12,829 bases of DNA, from assembly GCA_039908285.1 (NCBI GenBank), contig JAMOBE010000104.1, positions 1-12,829 of the forward strand, given 5' to 3'. Positions 7,703 through 12,829 of this stretch are shown here, in pieces. A program made the translations under genes and the position numbers. Under the pieces are notes generated by a model. The model had not been told where the DNA came from. It saw nothing but the letters and a program-made list of their open reading frames with translations, and searched no databases. Each line of letters opens with the position of its first letter. Within the stretch, counting starts at the first letter, position 1. This DNA comes from JAMOBE01 sp039908285 (GTDB lineage Bacteria > Pseudomonadota > Alphaproteobacteria > Rhodospirillales > Rhodospirillaceae).

Positions 7703-7716
7703 AATGTTCGAACGTT
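7703..7716. promoter_or_regulatory. 14-base near-palindrome upstream of ppiD
   Basis: AATGTTCGAACGTT reads as an inverted repeat with a perfect 8-base core (GTTCGAAC, 7706-7713) and one mismatched pair. It lies 11 bases before the ppiD start codon and downstream of the predicted ppiD promoter, where a repressor site or mRNA structure could act. It does not match the alphaproteobacterial LexA box (GTTC-N7-GTTC). The function is a guess. Confidence 0.25.
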
Positions 7717-7744
7717 GAGGAAGCGGCACCGCGGGGCGCACGAT

Positions 7745-7774
7745 ATCATAAAAGCGTGGGCTATCCCCCCGCAA
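7745..7774 (-). promoter_or_regulatory. Possible sigma-70-type promoter for ppiD-trpE
   Basis: On the minus strand, TTGCGG (complement of 7769-7774) is followed after 18 bases by TATGAT (complement of 7745-7750), five of six matches to the -10 consensus. Transcription would begin near 7738, giving a leader of about 45 bases before the ppiD ATG. No other -10-like hexamer this good lies closer to the gene. Confidence 0.35.
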
Positions 7775-7801
7775 CCGCGATATGTGGAAATGCCGGGGGA
7801 C

Positions 7802-7860
7802 CGTATTGCCGATCTCAAAAATCTACGCGCGCGGCGAAGATTTTTGAGATCGGCAATACG
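7802..7860. repeat. Perfect 23-bp inverted repeat with 13-base spacer
   Basis: The left arm (7802-7824, beginning CGTATTGCCGATC) and the right arm (7838-7860, ending GATCGGCAATACG) are exact reverse complements over 23 bases. The spacer is the GC-rich ACGCGCGCGGCGA. The structure sits between divergent ppiD and tpiA, upstream of both. Partly matching outer arms flank it: CTATC and CGCAACC at 7761-7776, against GGTTGCG and GATAG at 7870-7891. A five-T run follows on the plus strand at 7865-7869. It could be a dispersed palindromic (REP/MITE-like) element, an attenuator-like hairpin or a protein-binding site. No transposase or target duplication is visible. Confidence 0.85.
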
Positions 7861-7871
7861 AATCTTTTTGG

Positions 7872-7899
7872 TTGCGGCTCCGCCGCGATAGGCTACACA
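7872..7899 (+). promoter_or_regulatory. Weak candidate promoter for tpiA
   Basis: TTGCGG (7872-7877), the same -35-like hexamer proposed for ppiD, is followed after 16 bases by TACACA (7894-7899), only three of six matches to a -10 box. This places a start point about 60 bases before the tpiA ATG. The match is poor. The hexamer also overlaps a GCGGC-TCC-GCCGC hairpin (7874-7886). Confidence 0.15.
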
Positions 7900-7905
7900 C
7901 TCCGC

Positions 7906-7927
7906 GGCCGGGGCCTCGACCCCGGTT
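7906..7927 (+). other. Hairpin in the presumed tpiA leader
   Basis: CCGGGG (7908-7913) pairs with CCCCGG (7920-7925) around a six-base loop, and two G-T pairs can extend the stem. It ends about 38 bases before the tpiA start and has no T run, so it is not an obvious terminator; a leader structure is possible. Confidence 0.35.
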
Positions 7928-7950
7928 TGGAACTCAGACAGGAACTCTAA

Positions 7951-7960
7951 GGGGAGAGGG
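7951..7960 (+). promoter_or_regulatory. tpiA ribosome binding site
   Basis: The purine-rich GGGGAGAGGG lies 5-14 bases before the ATG at 7966 and overlaps an in-frame GTG at 7960. It therefore favours the ATG as the tpiA start. Confidence 0.75.
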
Positions 7961-7965
7961 TGGAA

Positions 7966-8724
<759 letters not shown>

Positions 8725-8765
8725 CGCGCAGCCTCCGCGGTGCATTAAGGTCCGCCGTCGTCACC

Positions 8766-8788
8766 GCCGCGCTCCTTCGGAGCGCGGC
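8766..8788 (+). other. Strong GC-rich hairpin between tpiA and secG
   Basis: GCCGCGCTCC (8766-8775) and GGAGCGCGGC (8779-8788) form a perfect 10-bp stem around a TTC loop. It lies 42 bases after the tpiA stop and 38 bases before the secG start. No T run follows, so efficient intrinsic termination is unlikely; partial termination, mRNA 3'-end protection or processing between the two genes are the options. Confidence 0.5.
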
Positions 8789-8826
8789 TGGTCGGTGGTG
8801 GGCTGGGTTTGGGGTTGGATGGACGC

Positions 8827-9243
8827 ATGATCACGGTAATTCTCGTCATTCACCTGCTGATCGCCATCGCCATGGTCGGGATCATCCTGATGCAGCGCTC
8901 GGAGGGCGGAGCGCTCGGCATGGGCGGTGGAGGTAGCGGATTCATGACCGGCCGGGCGGCCGGCAACCTCCTCACCCGCGTCACGACCCTGCTGGGCGCG
9001 TCCTTCATGGTCACCAGTCTGGTGCTGGCGCTTCTCGCCACGCCGTCCGCCGGTCCGCGCAAGTCCATCTTCGAACAGCCGGCGGCGGGTACTGACCAGC
9101 CGGCGACGGCCACGCCAGCGCCTGGGCCCACGTCACCGGCCCCGCCGGTGGCCGCACCGGCTCCGGCACCCGCCGCCGATGCCGTCACGCCACCCGTGCC
9201 GCCGGTGAGTCCGCCGGCCCCGGCTGCTCCGGCGAAGAACTGA
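8827..9243 (+). CDS. secG: Preprotein translocase subunit SecG
   Basis: SecG is the small inner-membrane subunit of the SecYEG export channel and helps the SecA-driven step. The 138-residue product has the family layout: a membrane helix at about 2-22 (starting I-T-V-I-L-V-I-H-L-L), a cytoplasmic loop with the hallmark L-M-Q-R-S-E-G-G-A-L-G and Gly-rich stretch, a second helix at about 52-72, then a tail. The tail (about 73-138) is almost entirely Ala, Pro, Thr and Gly, long compared with E. coli SecG (110 residues in all) and probably disordered. I placed the start at the ATG at 8827, directly before the first helix; an in-frame ATG six codons upstream is possible but would add a short charged extension. 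The ribosome site is weak. pyrG starts 31 bases after the stop. Confidence 0.95.
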   Translation: MITVILVIHLLIAIAMVGIILMQRSEGGALGMGGGGSGFMTGRAAGNLLTRVTTLLGASFMVTSLVLALLATPSAGPRKSIFEQPAAGTDQPATATPAPGPTSPAPPVAAPAPAPAADAVTPPVPPVSPPAPAAPAKN

Positions 9244-9274
9244 GAACCGTGTGACTGGGGTGCAGTGTCGGGCG

Positions 9275-10903
9275 ATGTCACGTTTCATCTTCATCACCGG
9301 TGGAGTCGTGTCCTCTCTCGGCAAGGGGCTGGCGTCGGCCGCCCTGGCCGCCCTGTTGCAGGCGCGGGGCTACAGCGTGCGCCAACGCAAGCTGGACCCC
9401 TACCTCAACGTCGACCCGGGGACCATGAGCCCCTATCAGCACGGCGAGGTCTATGTCACCGACGACGGCGCCGAGACCGACCTTGACCTCGGGCACTATG
9501 AGCGGTTCACCGGCGTCCCCTCGCGACGCAGCGACAACGTCACCACGGGGCGCATCTACTCCACCGTCATCGCCCGCGAGCGCCACGGTGACTATCTCGG
9601 CGCCACGGTGCAGGTGATTCCCCATGTCACCGACGCCATCAAGGAGTTCATCACCGCCGACCTGTCGGGCGAGGACTTCGTGCTGTGCGAGATCGGCGGC
9701 ACCGTCGGCGACATCGAAAGCCTGCCGTTCCTGGAGGCGATCCGCCAGCTTGGCAACGAACTGGGGCCGCAGCGGTCGATGTTCGTGCACCTGACGCTGC
9801 TGCCCTACATCCCGTCGGCCGGCGAGCTGAAGACCAAGCCCACCCAGCATTCGGTCAAGGAACTGCTGAGCGTCGGCATCCAGCCCGACCTGCTGCTGTG
9901 CCGCAGCGACCGCGAGATTCCGCCGGCGGAACGACGCAAGATCGCCCTGTTCTGCAACGTGGTCGAGGAGGCGGTCATCCCGGCCCTCGACGTTTCCACC
10001 ATCTACAGCGTGCCCATCAGCTACCACCAGGGGGGGCTGGACGTGCAGGTGTGCCGGTACTTCGGCCTGCCCCACGACGCCGAGCCCAACCTCGGCCGCT
10101 GGCATCACATCGTCGAGCGGGTGATGGAGCCCGAGGGCGAGGTGACCATCGCCGTCGTCGGCAAGTACATCAAGCTGCTGGATTCCTACAAGTCGCTGGC
10201 GGAGGCGCTGGCCCACGGCGGCATCGCCAACAACGTGCGGGTGCGGCTCGACTGGATCGACTCGGAGGTCTTCGAGCGGGAGGGGACGGTTCATCAGTTG
10301 GACCACGTGCACGGCATCCTGGTGCCCGGCGGCTTCGGCGGGCGTGGGGCCGAGGGCAAGATCGAGGCCGCCCGCTTCGCCCGCGAGCGGCGGGTGCCGT
10401 ACTTCGGCATCTGCTTTGGCATGCAGATGGCGGTGATCGAGACCGCCCGCAATCTGGCCGGCTTGGCTGCCGCCAACTCGACCGAGTTCGGCTCCACCAC
10501 CGATCCCGTGGTGGGCCTGATGACCGAGTGGACCCACGACAACGGGGTGGAGCGGCGCGACTCGGCCTCCGACCTGGGCGGCACCATGCGGCTTGGCGCC
10601 TATGCCTGCCACATCCGCAAGGGCACCCGCGCCCACGCCATTTATGGCGCCGAGCGGATCGATGAGCGTCATCGCCATCGTTACGAGGTCAATATCAACT
10701 ACCGCCAGATCCTGGAGCGTCACGGCCTGGTGATTTCCGGCCTGTCTCCCGATGGCGTGCTGCCGGAAATCGTCGAGATCGAGAACCACCCCTGGTTCGT
10801 CGGCGTTCAGTTCCATCCCGAACTGAAGTCCAAACCCTTCGACCCCCATCCGCTGTTCACCTCCTTCATCAAGGCGGCGGTCGAGCAGAGCCGGCTGGTG
10901 TGA
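9275..10903 (+). CDS. pyrG: CTP synthase (glutamine-hydrolysing)
   Basis: PyrG makes CTP from UTP, ATP and glutamine, the last step of pyrimidine nucleotide synthesis, and also supplies CTP for lipid and LPS precursors. The 542-residue product is the usual length. The N-terminal synthase domain opens with F-I-F-I-T-G-G-V-V-S-S-L-G-K-G (P-loop, K17) and the conserved D-P-Y-L-N-V-D-P-G-T-M-S-P. The C-terminal class I glutaminase domain has the oxyanion loop P-G-G-F-G-x-R-G, the nucleophile C380 in G-I-C-F-G-M-Q, and H514 and E516 in F-H-P-E. No key residue is missing. The start is the ATG at 9275; a GTG eight codons upstream is in frame, but the conserved family N-terminus begins at the ATG. 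The ribosome site is weak, which may mean coupling to secG. kdsA begins 2 bases after the stop. Confidence 0.98.
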   Translation: MSRFIFITGGVVSSLGKGLASAALAALLQARGYSVRQRKLDPYLNVDPGTMSPYQHGEVYVTDDGAETDLDLGHYERFTGVPSRRSDNVTTGRIYSTVIARERHGDYLGATVQVIPHVTDAIKEFITADLSGEDFVLCEIGGTVGDIESLPFLEAIRQLGNELGPQRSMFVHLTLLPYIPSAGELKTKPTQHSVKELLSVGIQPDLLLCRSDREIPPAERRKIALFCNVVEEAVIPALDVSTIYSVPISYHQGGLDVQVCRYFGLPHDAEPNLGRWHHIVERVMEPEGEVTIAVVGKYIKLLDSYKSLAEALAHGGIANNVRVRLDWIDSEVFEREGTVHQLDHVHGILVPGGFGGRGAEGKIEAARFARERRVPYFGICFGMQMAVIETARNLAGLAAANSTEFGSTTDPVVGLMTEWTHDNGVERRDSASDLGGTMRLGAYACHIRKGTRAHAIYGAERIDERHRHRYEVNINYRQILERHGLVISGLSPDGVLPEIVEIENHPWFVGVQFHPELKSKPFDPHPLFTSFIKAAVEQSRLV

Positions 10904-10905
10904 CG

Positions 10906-11808
10906 ATGACCGACCCCAGGGACAGCGAAAAGCCTCGTCACGTCGTCATCGGTCGCGGCCGTGCGGCGCCGGTCACCGTCGGCAACGACCTGCCGCTGGT
11001 GCTGATCGCCGGTCCCTGCCAGATGGAAAGTCGGGACCAGGCGCTGGAGGTGGCATCGGCCCTGAGGGAGATGACCCGGGCCCTTGGCCTGCCGCTGGTG
11101 TTCAAGACCTCCTTCGACAAGGCGAATCGGACCTCGGTGCGGGGCGAGCGGGGCATGGGCCTGGCGGCGGCGCTGCCGGTGCTGGCGGCTGTCGGCGAGT
11201 CGGTGGGCTGCCCGGTGCTGACCGACGTCCACGACGCCACCCAGTGCGCGCCGGTGGCCGAGGTGGCCGACGTTCTGCAAATCCCGGCCTTCCTGTGCCG
11301 CCAGACCGACCTTTTGCTGGCCGCCGGCCGCACCGGGCGGGCGGTCAACGTCAAGAAGGGCCAGTTCCTGGCCCCCTGGGACATGGCCAACGTGGTGGAC
11401 AAGGTGGCGAGCACCGGCAACCGCGACATCCTGCTGACCGAGCGCGGAGTGTCCTTCGGCTACAATTCCCTGGTGACAGACATGCGTTCCCTGTCCATCA
11501 TGGCACGCACGGGCTGCCCGGTGGTGTTCGATGCGACCCACTCGGTGCAGCAGCCCGGCGGACGGGGCAGCGCCTCGGGCGGGGAGAGGGAGTTCGCACC
11601 GGTGCTGGCGCGGGCGGCGGTGGCCGTCGGCGTCGCGGCGGTGTTCATCGAGACCCATCCCGACCCGGACCGGGCTCCGTCCGACGGACCGAACATGATT
11701 CCGTTGCGCCGGATGCCGGATTTGTTGCAAATGCTCGTCGAGTTCGACAGGCTCGCCAAAGCCCATTCAACCTTCACTCTCAACTCTCTGGGGGATTCCA
11801 CCACATGA
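10906..11808 (+). CDS. kdsA: 3-deoxy-D-manno-octulosonate 8-phosphate synthase
   Basis: KdsA condenses phosphoenolpyruvate with arabinose 5-phosphate to give Kdo 8-phosphate, the committed step to the Kdo of the LPS inner core. The 300-residue product carries the family motifs: A-G-P-C-Q-M-E-S-R-D near the N-terminus, K-T-S-F-D-K-A-N-R-T-S, P-A-F-L-C-R-Q-T-D-L, N-V-K-K-G-Q-F and the C-terminal E-T-H-P-D-P. Cys38, His212, Glu249 and Asp260 sit where the metal ligands lie in metal-dependent enzymes; metal-independent ones such as that of E. coli have Asn in place of the Cys. A metal-dependent enzyme is therefore predicted. The start is taken as the ATG at 10906. A GTG at 10900, overlapping the pyrG stop by four bases, is in frame and would add two residues; the evidence does not decide firmly. 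The stop overlaps the eno start (ATGA), implying coupled translation. Confidence 0.97.
   Translation: MTDPRDSEKPRHVVIGRGRAAPVTVGNDLPLVLIAGPCQMESRDQALEVASALREMTRALGLPLVFKTSFDKANRTSVRGERGMGLAAALPVLAAVGESVGCPVLTDVHDATQCAPVAEVADVLQIPAFLCRQTDLLLAAGRTGRAVNVKKGQFLAPWDMANVVDKVASTGNRDILLTERGVSFGYNSLVTDMRSLSIMARTGCPVVFDATHSVQQPGGRGSASGGEREFAPVLARAAVAVGVAAVFIETHPDPDRAPSDGPNMIPLRRMPDLLQMLVEFDRLAKAHSTFTLNSLGDSTT
11790..11795 (+). promoter_or_regulatory. eno ribosome binding site within the end of kdsA
   Basis: GGGGGA lies 9 bases before the eno ATG and inside the last kdsA codons. It supports the ATG that overlaps the kdsA stop as the eno start. Confidence 0.55.
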
Positions 11809-12829
11809 CAGCTATCGTCGATATCCACGCCCGCGAAATCCTTGATTCCCGCGGCAATCCCACCGTCGAGGTGGACGTCGTCCTCGAGACCGGTGCCTCG
11901 GGCCGCGCTGCGGTGCCGTCGGGCGCCTCCACCGGAGCCCACGAGGCCGTCGAACTGCGCGACGGCGACAAGGCCCGCTACGGCGGCAAGGGCGTGCTGA
12001 AGGCCGTGGAGAGCGTCAACGGCGAGATCTTCGACGCCCTCTCGGGCATGGACGCCGAGGACCAGGTGATCCTCGACCAGACCATGATCGACCTGGACGG
12101 GACGCCGAACAAGGGCCGTCTCGGCGCCAATGCCATCCTTGGCGTGTCCCTGGCCGTCGCCAAGGCCGCGGCCGAGGAAGCCGGCCTGCCGCTCTATCGC
12201 TACATCGGCGGCGCCTTCGCCCAGACCCTGCCGGTGCCGATGATGAACATCATCAATGGCGGCGCCCATGCCGACAACCCGATCGACATCCAGGAATTCA
12301 TGATCATGCCGGTTTCGGCCTCGAGCGTGGCCGACGCCATCCGCATGGGTTCGGAGGTGTTCCACTCGCTGCGGTCTCAGCTCAAGAACGCCGGCCACAA
12401 CACCAACGTGGGTGACGAGGGCGGCTTTGCGCCGAACCTCCAGTCCGCCGACGAGGCCTGCGCCTTCATCATGAAGGCCATCGAGGGCGCCGGCTACAAG
12501 CCGGGTGAGGACGTCTACCTGGCGCTCGACGTGGCCTCGACCGAGATGTTCAAGGCCGGCAAGTACGATCTGCACGGCGAGAAGAAGTCCTTCGACGCCG
12601 CGGGCATGGTCAAGTATCTGGAAGCCCTGGTGAACAACTACCCGATCATCTCGATCGAGGATGGCTGCGCCGAGGACGACATGGACGGCTGGAAGCTTCT
12701 GACCGACGCCCTGGGCGGACGCATCCAGCTGGTCGGTGACGATCTGTTCGTCACCAACACCGCGCTGCTGTCGCGGGGCATCGCCGAGCAGACCGCCAAC
12801 GCGATCCTGATCAAGGTCAACCAGATCGG
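11805..12829 (+). CDS. eno: Enolase, 3' partial
   Basis: Enolase interconverts 2-phosphoglycerate and phosphoenolpyruvate in glycolysis and is also an RNA degradosome component in some proteobacteria. About 341 of the usual 420-430 residues are present; the rest lies beyond the right edge of the window. Visible landmarks are the N-terminal A-R-E-I-L-D-S-R-G-N-P-T-V-E-V, the mobile S-G-A-S-T-G loop, E205 in G-D-E-G-G-F-A-P-N, metal ligands D242 (A-L-D-V-A-S), E285 (S-I-E-D-G) and the D312-D313 pair (G-D-D-L-F), and the catalytic base K337 in I-K-V-N-Q-I-G. The ATG overlaps the kdsA stop by four bases, with a purine-rich site 9 bases upstream. Its enzyme product, phosphoenolpyruvate, is a substrate of KdsA encoded just before it. 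No frameshift or missing residue is seen in the visible part. Confidence 0.98.
   Translation, partial: MTAIVDIHAREILDSRGNPTVEVDVVLETGASGRAAVPSGASTGAHEAVELRDGDKARYGGKGVLKAVESVNGEIFDALSGMDAEDQVILDQTMIDLDGTPNKGRLGANAILGVSLAVAKAAAEEAGLPLYRYIGGAFAQTLPVPMMNIINGGAHADNPIDIQEFMIMPVSASSVADAIRMGSEVFHSLRSQLKNAGHNTNVGDEGGFAPNLQSADEACAFIMKAIEGAGYKPGEDVYLALDVASTEMFKAGKYDLHGEKKSFDAAGMVKYLEALVNNYPIISIEDGCAEDDMDGWKLLTDALGGRIQLVGDDLFVTNTALLSRGIAEQTANAILIKVNQI

Noticed and set aside
7706..7713. GTTCGAAC as a LexA (SOS) site.
   Set aside because: The alphaproteobacterial LexA box is a direct repeat GTTC-N7-GTTC; this is a compact palindrome with different geometry.
7802..7869. Reading the 23-bp inverted repeat plus T5 as a normal gene-end terminator.
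   Set aside because: No plus-strand gene ends upstream of it; the flanking genes diverge. Only an attenuator or antisense-terminator role would fit.
8766..8788. A strong intrinsic terminator after tpiA.
   Set aside because: The hairpin is good, but the following bases are G/T mixed with no run of T, so it is listed as a hairpin of unclear role.
9278..10849. A 523-codon minus-strand open frame opposite pyrG.
   Set aside because: It is antisense to a complete CTP synthase with every catalytic residue in place; GC-rich codon bias explains it.

Overview
The window is a stretch of chromosome from a high-GC Gram-negative bacterium, most likely an alphaproteobacterium of the Rhodospirillales (Magnetospirillum/Azospirillum-like). 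This assignment is an inference. It rests on the run tpiA-secG-pyrG-kdsA-eno, on ppiD-trpE facing away from it, on the strong G/C bias at third codon positions, and on the TPR/OGT-like glycosyltransferases ending in a W-R-R-W-C tail. kdsA implies an LPS-bearing outer membrane.

Layout. (1) Bases 1-3859, plus strand: two tandem paralogues of TPR plus O-GlcNAc-transferase-like (GT41-type) proteins. The first is cut by the window's left edge; the second is complete and starts 6 bases after the first stops. (2) Bases 3861-7692, minus strand: ppiD (periplasmic folding factor, SurA/parvulin family), trpE (anthranilate synthase component I) and a small membrane/coiled-coil protein of unknown function. 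The small gene's stop lies one base from the stop of the second glycosyltransferase, so the two units converge with no spacer. (3) Bases 7693-7965: the divergent ppiD/tpiA intergenic region, which holds a perfect 23-bp inverted repeat with a 13-base spacer, two smaller hairpins, a plausible ppiD promoter and a 14-base near-palindrome. (4) Bases 7966-12829, plus strand: tpiA, secG, pyrG, kdsA and the first ~80% of eno, the last four tightly spaced and kdsA/eno overlapping by four bases.

How the genes fit together. The right half is a housekeeping cluster: glycolysis (tpiA, eno), protein export (secG), CTP synthesis (pyrG) and Kdo synthesis for LPS (kdsA; CTP is also used to activate Kdo). The central minus-strand unit joins an envelope folding factor to the first step of tryptophan synthesis; no trpG follows trpE here. 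The left block is the accessory part: two protein glycosyltransferase-like genes whose acceptors cannot be read from the window.

I found no mobile-element gene, CRISPR array, tRNA or rRNA, and no clear new multi-gene system. The items most worth a second look are the intergenic inverted repeat and the tandem GT41-like pair with its shared catalytic-motif changes, shared AT-rich patch and poly-C tract.
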